Numbered from the stretch's first letter, positions 16,598 through 26,218 are shown. The stretch is 64,000 nucleotides of DNA from Thalassotalea loyana (GCF_030161435.1 NZ_BSSV01000002.1:62001-126000), one strand, 5' to 3'. Notes: generated by a model not told the origin, from the letters alone. Numbers and translations are program-made.

Positions 16598-19500
16598 ATG
16601 TTTAGAGGAAAGTTAACCAAGCTTGCACTAGCAAGCGCCATAGCATCTTCGCCATTTTTGGTGAATGCCCATGGTTCATCAACAGCAGATGCTGCCTTAG
16701 TCAACGAAGAGAGAATTCTTTATTGGCTTGAAAAGCGAGGCGAGATCTCAGTACTTGCTGACGAAGCGACTAAAAAAGCGGCGGTGAAAGAATACCTATC
16801 TCGTAAGGACTTCAGTACTCGAAAAGTACCGGGTGAATTTGGCGCTAAGGTGATGGATGCTGAACAAGCGCCACGATTGGCCTTGATGGGTAAAGAATTA
16901 CCAATCAAATTCCAGAAGCAACGACTGTTTGGTCAAGAAAAGTCTGCTAGCTCAGTAATGAATACAACCGTTAAAGTGCTAGCTATCATGGTTGACTTCC
17001 CTGATTTACCTTACAACGACAATCGTTTATCTGCAAATGATACAGACATGTATTATGACGATTACTCTCAAGCTCACTACAACGATTTATTGTTTTCGCA
17101 AACAGGTTATGTTGGCCCAAGCGGTCAAAACATCCAATCTGCATACCAGTTTTACCAAGAAGAATCTGGTCAAACGTTAAACTTTACCGGTAATGCAGTT
17201 GGCTGGGTAAGAGCAGATAATGACGCTGCTGATTACGGTGCAAATGATGACACAGGTGACGATATTGATGTACCAGCTCTAGTTTTAGAAGCTGTTACTA
17301 AAGCGGTTGCTGAGCAAGGCATTGACTTATCCGAGTATGACCAATCAGATTTTTTTGATATTGATGGTGACGGAAATATAAACGAGCCAGATGGCATTAT
17401 TGATCACGTAATGCTTTTCCATTCTAGTGTTGGTGAAGAAGCAGGTGGTGGTGTACTAGGTGACGATGCTATTTGGTCACACCGTTTCTTCGTATTTGAT
17501 GAAAATCAACAGCCTGTAGATGTTCCAGGTTCAGACATTAGATTGTTTGGCTACACGATTAATCCAATTGATGCAGCGACAGGGGTTGTTGTTCATGAAT
17601 TCGGGCATGACTTGGGCTTACCTGATGAATATGATACGGCAAATGGTCAATTTAGCTCTCCTGTAGGTAACTGGTCAGTAATGGCGTCAGGTAGCTGGGT
17701 TGGTTCGCCAGCGGGTACTTCACCGGTATCATTCAGCCCATATGGTCGTGACTACTTCCAAACTCGTTACGGTGGTAACTGGGTAAATCAAGACGTTGTT
17801 GATTTTGAAAGTATCTCTTCTGAAGCAAAAGCATTAGTTTCTGCGACAAACCATGAATCTGGTGTTAACCAAATCAAAGTTGCACTGCCGCCTAAGCAAG
17901 TTTCTGTTGGCGCTCCATACACAGGAGACTTTCAGTTTTACTCAGGCAATGGTGATGAAAAATCAAATACAATGAGCTTCGAGGTTACTCTTCCTTCAGA
18001 TGCGGCAACCATGTCGATGAAAGCACGTTGGAATATAGAAGTTGATTACGATTACTTACAAGTCCTTGTCGATGATCAACCTGTTTCAGGTAATCATACA
18101 AAAGTAACTAACCAGTATCACCAAGGTGTAACAAACTTCATTACCGGCAACTCAACGGATATTGCAGGTGCTGAGGGTGATTTAGGTTGGGTTGATTTAT
18201 CTTTTGATCTTTCTAACTATTCAGGTCAAACGGTAACCGTTAGCTTCTTGTACAAAACCGACCAATTCGAAGGTGGTTACGGTTTTATGGCAGACGACAT
18301 TGTTGTCAGCACGGCAAACTCAAATGTTGTCTCATTTGATGGCGAAACTAACTCAGGCGTAACATTTGACGGCTTCAGTCGTATCAGTGATTCAATCGAC
18401 GGTGATGCGCATCATTACTACATACAGCTTCGTGATACTAACGATACCGATAGTATGCTTCCTACAGTCGGCCTTCATTCAGGTGTTTTGATGTGGTATA
18501 GCGATACAAGTCAATCAAACAACCAAGTAAACAATCACCCTGGCCAAGTATTAATAGGTGTGATTGACGCAGACCAACGCCCGATAAAAACAAGCACGGG
18601 TCGTTTGTATAATACTAGTACACAAATCACTGACGCTGCTTTCAGAACTGTACCACATACGGCTACATCAAGAGATAGCGAAACATCAGTATTCAATGTA
18701 TTTGATGACAGCTTAGATTACTCGTTCCCTGCGCAACCTGAATCAGGTATTGATTTACCATTTGTTGGTATGACAATGACAGTTGATAGTATTGCGACCG
18801 ATTATTCATCAGCCAACTTAACATTAGTCAATGGTGGGATGAAACGTGTCGTTGCTGCTCGTCAGGGCTTAACTGTTAATCTTGAATTGGAAGCGACAGA
18901 TGTTAGCGATGAAAACAGTATCTCGTGGACACTAGGTGACGGTACATCATTATCTGGTAGAACAATAGAGCACACCTATGCAAGCACAGGCGACTATAAT
19001 GTAGAAGTAAGCTATACATCTGCTACTGGTACCAAAACAGCGGAAAAGTCTCTTACTATTGGTGACGCTATTACTGGTGACATTGTTGCAAATTTAACGG
19101 GATTAAATTTAACTGTCGATGCTAACGTAACTGGTGGCCAAGGCGCACTAACGTACCGCTGGGACTTCGGTGATAATTCAGATATTGTAGTAGGCCAATC
19201 AGCGTCTCATAACTATGAAACTGAAAGTAACTTTACCGTAACATTAACAGCAACTGATGAAATAAATCAGCAACTTGTGACCACATTAGATGTTAATATT
19301 GTTAATGCCTTAGCGGTATCGCTTTCTGGTACAGCAAGCTTTTTAACAGCTAACTTTAGTTCAACGGTAACAGGTGGCGCCGAGGGTTATACCTACAACT
19401 GGAACTTTGGCGATGGCAACTCTTCAACTGAAGCGAGCCCAAGTCATACATATGCTTCGGCAGGAACATACACGGTCGTTCTAACTGTTACAGATGCAGA

Positions 19501-19660
19501 TAACACAAGTGTTGAGGAATCGATGACTCTTACGGTTTCGGCACCTCCTGCTCCGCCGACAACACCGACTACACCAACACCTTCTAGTTCAGGCGGTGGT
19601 TCTATGGCGTGGTTCTTAATGGTGCTTGCGATTGCAGCCGGTAGAAAGCGTTTGTTCTAA
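16598..19660 (+). CDS. Secreted M6 (immune inhibitor A-like) metalloprotease with PKD domains and GlyGly-CTERM
   Basis: A 1020-residue extracellular zinc protease. A signal peptide (cleavage after about A24, LVNA|HG) and a propeptide precede the M6 catalytic domain. HEFGH is at 333-337, followed by DLGLPDEYD with the third ligand region. DIDGDGNINEPDG looks like a calcium loop. A MAM/jelly-roll-like middle region leads to three PKD repeats (about 752-826, 828-902, 905-980; WTLGDG, WDFGDN, WNFGDGNS). A Pro/Thr/Ser linker, GGGS, one hydrophobic helix and basic AGRKRLF end the protein: a GlyGly-CTERM tail, processed by rhombosortase and tied to type II secretion in this group. It is probably used to degrade protein in the sea. 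GGAGAG precedes the ATG. Confidence 0.93.
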   Translation: MFRGKLTKLALASAIASSPFLVNAHGSSTADAALVNEERILYWLEKRGEISVLADEATKKAAVKEYLSRKDFSTRKVPGEFGAKVMDAEQAPRLALMGKELPIKFQKQRLFGQEKSASSVMNTTVKVLAIMVDFPDLPYNDNRLSANDTDMYYDDYSQAHYNDLLFSQTGYVGPSGQNIQSAYQFYQEESGQTLNFTGNAVGWVRADNDAADYGANDDTGDDIDVPALVLEAVTKAVAEQGIDLSEYDQSDFFDIDGDGNINEPDGIIDHVMLFHSSVGEEAGGGVLGDDAIWSHRFFVFDENQQPVDVPGSDIRLFGYTINPIDAATGVVVHEFGHDLGLPDEYDTANGQFSSPVGNWSVMASGSWVGSPAGTSPVSFSPYGRDYFQTRYGGNWVNQDVVDFESISSEAKALVSATNHESGVNQIKVALPPKQVSVGAPYTGDFQFYSGNGDEKSNTMSFEVTLPSDAATMSMKARWNIEVDYDYLQVLVDDQPVSGNHTKVTNQYHQGVTNFITGNSTDIAGAEGDLGWVDLSFDLSNYSGQTVTVSFLYKTDQFEGGYGFMADDIVVSTANSNVVSFDGETNSGVTFDGFSRISDSIDGDAHHYYIQLRDTNDTDSMLPTVGLHSGVLMWYSDTSQSNNQVNNHPGQVLIGVIDADQRPIKTSTGRLYNTSTQITDAAFRTVPHTATSRDSETSVFNVFDDSLDYSFPAQPESGIDLPFVGMTMTVDSIATDYSSANLTLVNGGMKRVVAARQGLTVNLELEATDVSDENSISWTLGDGTSLSGRTIEHTYASTGDYNVEVSYTSATGTKTAEKSLTIGDAITGDIVANLTGLNLTVDANVTGGQGALTYRWDFGDNSDIVVGQSASHNYETESNFTVTLTATDEINQQLVTTLDVNIVNALAVSLSGTASFLTANFSSTVTGGAEGYTYNWNFGDGNSSTEASPSHTYASAGTYTVVLTVTDADNTSVEESMTLTVSAPPAPPTTPTTPTPSSSGGGSMAWFLMVLAIAAGRKRLF

Positions 19661-19684
19661 TAAAACAACGTTACTCCTTCAATA

Positions 19685-19716
19685 AATAAAGCCAACCTCG
19701 CGTTGGCTTTATTTTT
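19685..19716 (+). terminator. Terminator after the M6 protease gene
   Basis: AATAAAGCCAAC and GTTGGCTTTATT form a stem around a five-base loop, followed by TTT. Confidence 0.85.
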
Positions 19717-19897
19717 ATCCAAGTTTTTTTATTTAGCTATTTACATTAAGTAATCGAACACTATAATACTCCTTCGCTAAATTTTAGGGTCAACCTAACA
19801 GTTTAGCCGCGACAAGCTGTTTCACGGATTAGAGAAGATCCTTCCCACGGATTAGGGCCAGCAAATTGGATCACACTTCTTAGCTTGGAGTATTCTC

Positions 19898-20161
19898 ATG
19901 GACTTATTGTTCGACATTATTGGTATGTCTGGCACATTGCTGGTGGTTGGTTGTTTTTTCTTATTGCAGTTGAAAAAAATCACCCCAACGAGTCTAACCT
20001 ACAATTTGATGAACCTAGTCGGTGCAATTTTATTGCTCGTAAGCCTTTGCTATAACTTTAATTTAGCAAGCTTTGTTATTGAGCTTTTTTGGATTGTGGC
20101 GTCACTTATCGGCTTGATCAATTATTGGCGAAGTAAAAGCGCACCTGCGATCACTTCATAG
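19898..20161 (+). CDS. Small membrane protein, CBU_0592-like (87 aa)
   Basis: Three hydrophobic segments span nearly the whole protein (about 5-27, 34-53, 56-76). The motif LTYNLMNLVGAILLLVSL is typical of the small multi-pass CBU_0592-type membrane proteins, whose function is unknown. GGAG precedes the ATG. It is a single gene between the protease terminator and the convergent LysR gene. The 237-base region upstream contains a direct repeat CACGGATTAG at 19823 and 19846. Confidence 0.7.
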   Translation: MDLLFDIIGMSGTLLVVGCFFLLQLKKITPTSLTYNLMNLVGAILLLVSLCYNFNLASFVIELFWIVASLIGLINYWRSKSAPAITS

Positions 20162-20170
20162 CCTCCTAAG

Positions 20171-21052
20171 TTAAATTTGTTTTTTTAATTCGTCGAATGC
20201 AAATTCGATGAAGGCTTTTATCTTTTTTGATTGAAAAATCACTTGCGGATATATCAAATAAATTGCTCTATCCTGCGAGCTTTGATGTTGCAATAAAGGT
20301 AGCAACTCTCCCAGTGCTACCTCTTTTTTTGCATAATAATCTGGCACTCTAATAATCCCTTTTCCCATCAGCGCTTGTGATTTCAACAACGCACTGTCAT
20401 TGAGCTTTAACCATCCTTCAACTTCAACAACTCCGGTTCTAAATTCCCACCTTGGTACGTCATGCGATGAGAGGCACTGATGTGCAGTAAGTGATTCTAT
20501 GGTTTGTGGTTCACCGTATACCTTCAAATATCCAGGTGAGGCATAGCACATTGACTGATATGGGAGTATCTCTTTGGCTACCATATTTTGAGGTGGCGAC
20601 TGCGTTGCGCGAAACGCTAAATCAAAGTCACTCTTATTCAGGTCGTACGGTGTATAACTGCAGTCAATCGTGAAACTAATTTGAGGATAAAGAGATTTAA
20701 ATTTTTCACATAAAGGCAATAATACAGCATCGGTAAACAGTAACGGAGCAGTTAATTTAATAACACCTGCTATTTCCTCATGTTCAACCATCACCGATCG
20801 TTCAATATCTAATAAAGAACTGTGAATTTTTTGAGTTCGACTTGCAATTACTCGACCTTGCTCTGTTAACTTAACGCTGCGAGTCGAGCGCACAAACAAT
20901 GGAACATTCATTTCCTTTTCGAGTCGTTTAATTTGTAGCGATAGATGGCTTTTAGAAATGCCTAATGCATCTGCTGCTTCGGTGAAACTTAAATGTTTGG
21001 CCACTTCATGAAACAACATTAAACGTTCAAGCTTTTTATGACTTGTATTCAT
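20171..21052 (-). CDS. LysR-family transcriptional regulator
   Basis: 293 residues with an N-terminal LysR HTH (SFTEAADALGISKSHLSLQIKRLEKEM) and the standard two-lobed effector domain. FTIDCSYTPYDLNKSDFDLAFRA and FIEFAFDELK mark the CrgA/AphB-like subgroup. It is divergent from the aldo/keto reductase-SDR pair, which it probably controls. The intergenic region is about 105 bases and AT-rich. The inducer is not apparent. Confidence 0.88.
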   Translation of the reverse strand: MNTSHKKLERLMLFHEVAKHLSFTEAADALGISKSHLSLQIKRLEKEMNVPLFVRSTRSVKLTEQGRVIASRTQKIHSSLLDIERSVMVEHEEIAGVIKLTAPLLFTDAVLLPLCEKFKSLYPQISFTIDCSYTPYDLNKSDFDLAFRATQSPPQNMVAKEILPYQSMCYASPGYLKVYGEPQTIESLTAHQCLSSHDVPRWEFRTGVVEVEGWLKLNDSALLKSQALMGKGIIRVPDYYAKKEVALGELLPLLQHQSSQDRAIYLIYPQVIFQSKKIKAFIEFAFDELKKQI

Positions 21053-21157
21053 AGCCCCTCCTTATCACCGTGATTGTACTATATAAAAAACAATTAATTC
21101 TGATTTGCGCTATATATTCAACAAATAAATTTAGTGATAATGACATTAATATTGAAT

Positions 21158-22147
21158 ATGAGTAACCAAGACATGCAGAAACAAATTGATATTCATCAGC
21201 ACTTCCCTTCATCAAGTCGCCTTGTATATGGAGCTATGGGCTTAGGTGGAGGCTGGAATGACCAACCAGTAAATTCAGACGACATAAAACAAACTCACGA
21301 AATCATTGATACCTGTCTTAAATTAGGCATCAATATGTTTGATCACGCAGATATTTATACGTTTGGCAAAGCCGAACAAGTGTTTGGCGAAGCATTGAAG
21401 CAAAATCCAGCATTAAAAAATCAACTTATTATTCAATCAAAATGCGGCATCCGTTTCGAAGATGAATTAGGTCCAAAGCGCTATGATTTCTCTAAACAAT
21501 GGCTCGTAAAAAGTGTCGAAAATATTCTCACAAGACTGGATATAGAGCAGCTTGATGTACTTCTGTTACATAGGCCCGACCCTCTTGCACAGATGGACGA
21601 AGTTGCCGAAGCAATTTCTCAACTGAAAGTGCAAGGAAAAATAAAACATCTTGGTGTTTCTAACATGAATCACGGTCATATTACCTTGCTTGAAAATGCA
21701 ATTAAGGCACCAATAGTTTGCAATCAACTTGAGTTAAGCTTAAACCACTTAGCATTCATTGAAGATAGCGTAACGTCAGGTTGTTCTGGTCAGCCAGTGG
21801 TAAATTTCGCTCCAGCTACACTTGAATACTGCCAATTAAATAACGTTCAAATTCAAGCATGGGGAAGTTTGGCGCAAGGGCTGTTTACTGGTCGTGATGT
21901 TAGTAATGAACCAAAGCATATTCAACAAACTGCCGAGCTTGTTGAAAAACTCGCAGCACAATATGAAGTTAGCAAAGAAGCCATTGTACTGGCTTGGTTA
22001 ATGCGTCACCCTGCCAATATTCAACCGATCATCGGTACGACAAATATCGCACGTATAAAAGCTTGTGCACAGGCAACAACAATAGAATTAACTCGTGAGC
22101 ACTGGTATGCATTATATGTCAGTGCTCGTGGCCATGAATTACCATAA
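21158..22147 (+). CDS. Aldo/keto reductase, YdhF-like
   Basis: About 329 residues, with the TIM-barrel aldo/keto reductase signatures: NMFDHADIYTFG containing the catalytic Asp and Tyr, the Lys in IIQSKCGI, LDVLLLHRPDP with the catalytic His, and VSNMN. The overall pattern matches E. coli YdhF. PIIGTTNIARI near the C-terminus binds NADP(H). The start is uncertain among 21134 (GTG), 21140, 21158 and 21173; I chose the ATG at 21158, before MSNQDMQKQ. It is in an operon with the SDR gene nine bases downstream. Confidence 0.87.
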   Translation: MSNQDMQKQIDIHQHFPSSSRLVYGAMGLGGGWNDQPVNSDDIKQTHEIIDTCLKLGINMFDHADIYTFGKAEQVFGEALKQNPALKNQLIIQSKCGIRFEDELGPKRYDFSKQWLVKSVENILTRLDIEQLDVLLLHRPDPLAQMDEVAEAISQLKVQGKIKHLGVSNMNHGHITLLENAIKAPIVCNQLELSLNHLAFIEDSVTSGCSGQPVVNFAPATLEYCQLNNVQIQAWGSLAQGLFTGRDVSNEPKHIQQTAELVEKLAAQYEVSKEAIVLAWLMRHPANIQPIIGTTNIARIKACAQATTIELTREHWYALYVSARGHELP

Positions 22148-22156
22148 GGGCATCAA

Positions 22157-22888
22157 ATGAATCCATTAATTGATAACTTTTCTGATCAATACCAACTTAC
22201 AGATAAAGTTTGCGTAGTGACCGGCGGTGGAAAAGGCTTAGGCAAGACAATTACTCGCTACCTATTAGAGCAAGGAATGAAGGTCGCTATATGCTCTAGA
22301 AATGAAGAAACGATTAGTAAAACCGTAGATGAATATAAGCAAACCTTTGAAGATAACATTATTGGTATGGCTTGTGATGTAAGCAATAGTGAACAAGTGA
22401 GCCGCTTCAAACAGTTTGTTTTTGAAAAGTTTGGCGATATACATGTGGTTATTAACAACAGTGGTTTTGGTAAAGACACACTCGTATGGCAGACAGAGGA
22501 AGCTGACTGGGACGACGTCATGGACACTAATGTCAAAGGTGCTTACTTAATGTCTAAAGCATTTCTCCCACGAATGATAGAAAATGAAGAAGGCTTTGTG
22601 CTAAATATTGCATCGCAAGCAGCCCTCAATGGCTACGCAAATGCGGGGGTCTATTGTGCTTCTAAATTTGCCCTTGTTGGTTTAGGTAAAGCGTTGCAAG
22701 AAGAGGTGCGCGAGCACAATATTCATGTTCACTCATTGAATCCTGCACTGATTCAGTCGCAAAAAACCTCGGATGAAACTGTCGACAATGGATTGATCCA
22801 AAACGAGGATATCGGTCGAATGGTGGTTTATTTGTTAAGTCAGCCAAGACGATTAAAAATCGATAATATTGGTTTTTGGGGTTTTTAA
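22157..22888 (+). CDS. Short-chain dehydrogenase/reductase
   Basis: A 243-residue classical SDR: TGGGKGLG cofactor motif, CDVSN after strand three, INNSG in place of the usual NNAG, and the catalytic Ser-Tyr-Lys (IASQAALNGYANAGVYCASK). It ends KIDNIGFWGF. It follows the aldo/keto reductase gene by nine bases and should be on the same transcript. A pair of NADP(H)-dependent carbonyl reductases under a LysR regulator suggests catabolism or detoxification of a carbonyl compound; the substrate is unknown. Confidence 0.87.
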   Translation: MNPLIDNFSDQYQLTDKVCVVTGGGKGLGKTITRYLLEQGMKVAICSRNEETISKTVDEYKQTFEDNIIGMACDVSNSEQVSRFKQFVFEKFGDIHVVINNSGFGKDTLVWQTEEADWDDVMDTNVKGAYLMSKAFLPRMIENEEGFVLNIASQAALNGYANAGVYCASKFALVGLGKALQEEVREHNIHVHSLNPALIQSQKTSDETVDNGLIQNEDIGRMVVYLLSQPRRLKIDNIGFWGF

Positions 22889-22956
22889 GGACCAATCAAT
22901 TGTGATTTTTCGTCAATACAACGTTAGTAATAATCACTAGCTTTTACATTCTTTAA

Positions 22957-22992
22957 GCCTGTAACATAGTGTTTTTACACTATATTACAGGC
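22957..22992. promoter_or_regulatory. Long 15-bp-arm inverted repeat upstream of the metallo-hydrolase gene
   Basis: GCCTGTAACATAGTG (22957-22971) pairs with CACTATATTACAGGC (22978-22992) with one mismatch around a six-base TTTTTA loop. It ends 11 bases before the ATG at 23004. It could be an RNA hairpin hiding or presenting the ribosome binding site, a terminator for the SDR transcript (though no T-run follows), or a dimeric operator. Confidence 0.6.
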
Positions 22993-23003
22993 AACTCTCT
23001 CGC

Positions 23004-23747
23004 ATGAAACTTCATTTGCTTGACGGCTATATTCAACAAATTTACCTCGTAGAGGAAAATCAGCAACTCATGTTGCTTGATGGATGTTGTCGAGCGGATG
23101 TCGATATTGTCCTCGACTTTATCACCAACACATTAAAACTACCCGCTTCAAACTTAACAGCTGTTATCGTCACTCATATGCACCCGGATCATGCAGGAGC
23201 CGCAAACGAGTTTAGAAAATTAACCGGCTGCAAGGTCATCGGTGCTAACGTAGACGGTCACTGGTATAGCGGTATTGATGGTTTCTTTATGCACTTAACG
23301 GACATGGCACTCGCGCGCTGGGTTGGTAAGCGTGTAGGTAAAGGTAAACGAAATGTGCTTTACCCACGCCATTTAAAATTTGACCTGAAATTAAACGACG
23401 GCGACTTTGTACCGGGCTTTGAAAACTGGCAAGTGCTGTTTTCTCAAGGCCATACCGACCGTGACTTATCGGTAATGCATCTGCCAACAAAACAGGTTTA
23501 TATTGCTGACCTGCTTGTCACCGTTAAAGGGAAATTCATTCCGCCATTTCCTGTTTTCTATCCAAATCGATACCGACGTTCAATCTCAAGACTTGAACAA
23601 CTTGATGTTGAATTTGTGCTACTCGCACACGGAGGTAAACAGCCTAAAGCTAACATTGATTTTGATTTGATTAATGAAGTAGCACCAACTGAGCCACAAA
23701 CTCACTGGCGCTCCGTCAAGAAAAAACTATTTAAATCATTATCCTAG
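23004..23747 (+). CDS. Metallo-beta-lactamase-fold hydrolase
   Basis: A 247-residue protein of the MBL superfamily. THMHPDHAG gives the metal ligands H58, H60, D62 and H63. Further ligands are probably H in SQGHTDRD and H in LLAHGGK. No signal peptide is visible, so it is cytoplasmic. This layout is typical of glyoxalase II-like or lactonase-like hydrolases; the substrate is unknown. A large hairpin sits immediately upstream. It has its own transcription unit, in the same direction as the SDR gene before it. Confidence 0.85.
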   Translation: MKLHLLDGYIQQIYLVEENQQLMLLDGCCRADVDIVLDFITNTLKLPASNLTAVIVTHMHPDHAGAANEFRKLTGCKVIGANVDGHWYSGIDGFFMHLTDMALARWVGKRVGKGKRNVLYPRHLKFDLKLNDGDFVPGFENWQVLFSQGHTDRDLSVMHLPTKQVYIADLLVTVKGKFIPPFPVFYPNRYRRSISRLEQLDVEFVLLAHGGKQPKANIDFDLINEVAPTEPQTHWRSVKKKLFKSLS

Positions 23748-23854
23748 AAAGTCTCGGTAACACTTTTAGTACACTTCTGACACACTTTGTTCATTGTTTA
23801 GTCTGTTAACTTTTGCTAAAAATAATGCAGATACATTTACTGAGCACGTCACCA

Positions 23855-24712
23855 ATGAAAAAGAAGACTTTTAAAATTTCTCTAGTTTTAGCGAGTACTG
23901 CAATGTTGTTTGCCTGCCAAACAACATCAATTGAGTCGGCCAGCGAACCATCAACAAAAACTTCGTCGTTAAGCGTTGAACAAAGCAAGTATGATTCCTC
24001 CCCTTTACCTGACATGCTTGCAAATAAGCTTAACGACAGCATGGTAAGCGTCGAAGGTGGTAGCTTTATGATGGGCTCAAATAGCCCTGAGGCCCGCAGA
24101 AGAGAAAAGCCCGTTCATGAAGTTGAAGTAAGCGATTTTTATATCAGTAAGTTTGAAATGACACAGGACATCTTTGTTGAGGTGATGGGTTGGAACCCAA
24201 GTTATTTCCAATGTGACAATTGTCCACTTAACAACTTAAGCCACCTACAAGTTGAAATATTTTTAGCTAAATTGAATGCAAGAACAGGAAAAAACTACCG
24301 CCTTCCCACTGAAGCGGAATGGGAGTTTGCTGCAAAAGGTGGAAATGACTCTAAAGGGTATAAATATAGCGGTTCGAATAACATAGATGAGGTTGCTTGG
24401 TATGCCGGTAATGCGAAGAGAAAAGCGCAAGAGGTTGGACTTAAAAAGCCAAATGAACTTGGGCTCTATGATATGACGGGTAACATGTGGGAGTTCTGTG
24501 CTGATGATTTTGAAGAAAACTCTTACGAACACCACACGAAGAAAGATCCCAAAGTTGTCGTTCATCGCCCTAAGGCAAAAATAAAAATGAAAGTGACTCG
24601 CGGGTCCGGTTACGAATTTGATGAAATTGAATCACTGGTGTTTATGAGAGATATGGCAAGTGACAATGTAAGGATGCCTGATTTAGGCCTCCGATTAGCA
24701 CATAGCAAATAA
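23855..24712 (+). CDS. Formylglycine-generating-enzyme (SUMF1)-domain lipoprotein
   Basis: About 285 residues. I chose the ATG at 23855 because it gives the lipoprotein signal MKKKTF...AMLFAC (lipid Cys at 21). The FGE-sulfatase domain follows: VEGGSFMMGS, EKPVHEVEVSDFYISKFEMTQ, YRLPTEAEWEFAAKGG, GLYDMTGNMWEFC, and LGLRLA at the end. The usual RGGSW motif near the C-terminus is replaced by RGSGYEF. No sulfatase is nearby, so it is probably not a sulfatase activator. Such surface or periplasmic SUMF1-domain lipoproteins are common, and their activities are poorly known. Confidence 0.85.
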   Translation: MKKKTFKISLVLASTAMLFACQTTSIESASEPSTKTSSLSVEQSKYDSSPLPDMLANKLNDSMVSVEGGSFMMGSNSPEARRREKPVHEVEVSDFYISKFEMTQDIFVEVMGWNPSYFQCDNCPLNNLSHLQVEIFLAKLNARTGKNYRLPTEAEWEFAAKGGNDSKGYKYSGSNNIDEVAWYAGNAKRKAQEVGLKKPNELGLYDMTGNMWEFCADDFEENSYEHHTKKDPKVVVHRPKAKIKMKVTRGSGYEFDEIESLVFMRDMASDNVRMPDLGLRLAHSK

Positions 24713-24780
24713 AGACACTTTTTATGGATTAAGGTGTTACATATTACCGGTTAGCACCTTTATTCAAAGAAACTCAGCGA

Positions 24781-25911
24781 CTACCAATAAAAGCGGAACG
24801 CAGTGGTTAGCCCCCAACCGTCAAAGTCTCCACCATCTTGCGCACTATCTTCCATCTGTGCGTACTGTACACCTAATTGAAGCTTGAGTTTGTGACGGTT
24901 AAAATACCAATTAACACCACCGTATAGCTCACGGTATCTGTCCCCCTTACCCGATTCAATTTTACTATCATAACGGCCGAGCCTAATACCATTTTCATCA
25001 CTCGAATGGATGTAGGTATAGCGCATAACATATTGAAACTTATCGCTCATCGAGTAGAAAGGCATGACCTCATATCCCCATAGGTCGCTTTGTCCCATTT
25101 CACCATTTCCCCACGCGATATCTGTCCACAAGCCCCATTGGCCGCGATGAAATTTAGTTGAAAAGCTGCTGACTTGGGAGAAATCTTCGGTGTTGGCTGT
25201 CGGGCTAGTATCATTAATTACGGTATCAACACTCAATACTGCATTGTCCCAATATTGATTAGCCCCATATGAACGGCCAATTGAATACAAGCCAAAATAG
25301 GCAGGATCGTCGAATGAAACCCCTTCTACTTTGTCGCTTGAATATACGCCCGCAAAGTAGTGCCAGTTATTATCAAGGGTATTTTGAATACTGATGCCTG
25401 TAAAATATTCATTTACAAACCAAAGGTTATTGGTCAGGTTACTTCTTTCTGTCGTCAATAGTTTTTTACTTGAAGTTTTTCCGCCAAGCATAAACGGAAC
25501 AGACTGCTTCAATACCTTTACTTTTGCGCCAGAGTCTAAATAAAAGCTGAAGTTTACATTCGTAAATCGTTTGAAACTGTCGTCCAAGCTTTTGTTTAAG
25601 TCAAAATCCGCATCAACTGTTATCGTAATACCGTCATAACTCCCTTCAATACCTAAACGCGCTCTACGCCAATAAATATCTGAGAGCTGTCCTGATTGTT
25701 CGCTGTCTAACCATATAGAGTCGACTTGAAGCCTACCTGTGCTTTTTAAGTAATCTCCTTGCTCATTTTCATAAAACTCCATCATGTCCCAAAATGAGTC
25801 ACCATCCGTGTTTTTTGCTTGGGTTAATGGCGCGTAACATACACTGCCGATTAACAGATAAAGAGACATTAAAGATGAAGAGCACGTGGACAAGGTTATC
25901 CTAGATTTCAT
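24781..25911 (-). CDS. Outer-membrane porin of the phosphate-selective porin O/P type
   Basis: 376 residues with a signal peptide (cleavage after about A32) and a beta-barrel that ends in aromatic Trp (TAFRFYW), the typical outer-membrane insertion signal. GRLQVDSIWLDSEQSG, YWRRARLGIEGSYDG and the alternating beta-strand pattern match the OprO/OprP-like family. The N-terminal coiled region (about 35-55) suits a trimer. Substrate is not predictable: many such porins carry other anions or nonspecific solutes. I see no PhoB box upstream. The 307-base region 25912-26218 contains only AT-rich DNA and the terminator of the next gene. Confidence 0.82.
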   Translation of the reverse strand: MKSRITLSTCSSSLMSLYLLIGSVCYAPLTQAKNTDGDSFWDMMEFYENEQGDYLKSTGRLQVDSIWLDSEQSGQLSDIYWRRARLGIEGSYDGITITVDADFDLNKSLDDSFKRFTNVNFSFYLDSGAKVKVLKQSVPFMLGGKTSSKKLLTTERSNLTNNLWFVNEYFTGISIQNTLDNNWHYFAGVYSSDKVEGVSFDDPAYFGLYSIGRSYGANQYWDNAVLSVDTVINDTSPTANTEDFSQVSSFSTKFHRGQWGLWTDIAWGNGEMGQSDLWGYEVMPFYSMSDKFQYVMRYTYIHSSDENGIRLGRYDSKIESGKGDRYRELYGGVNWYFNRHKLKLQLGVQYAQMEDSAQDGGDFDGWGLTTAFRFYW

Positions 25912-26171
25912 AAAAATATTGTCAGCTAAAAATAGATATTACGGTATTCAAGGAAGGTATCAGTATTTTTATTCAATATATGAAACACTTTGTAATTTCG
26001 CTTAACCTAATTGTATTACCCTCAAGCTTTTATTTATGAGTTTGTGGTATTCATAAAATCAACAAGAGGTGCAATACGACCAATTGACGCGCAAAAATGT
26101 CTTCTGTAAAAACTGATCCCAAATATCTTGAGTATAAAAAGGTTAACGGCGCTAGAATAGATGTTCAATAA

Positions 26172-26197
26172 AAAAGCCGATGAATGCATCGGCTTTA
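26172..26197 (-). terminator. Terminator after the CheX-receiver gene
   Basis: Arms AAAGCCGATG (26173-26182) and CATCGGCTTT (26187-26196) with a four-base loop. Read on the minus strand it is followed by TTTTTTATT, so it ends the gene whose stop is at 26219. Confidence 0.8.
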
Positions 26198-26218
26198 TTG
26201 AAAATAATATTATCGAAT

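Noticed and set aside
19823-19855. Direct repeat CACGGATTAG, 23 bp apart, upstream of the 87-aa membrane protein.
   Set aside because: Two 10-base copies in a short AT-rich gap can occur by chance. There is no partner regulator, and no other copies were noticed in the window.
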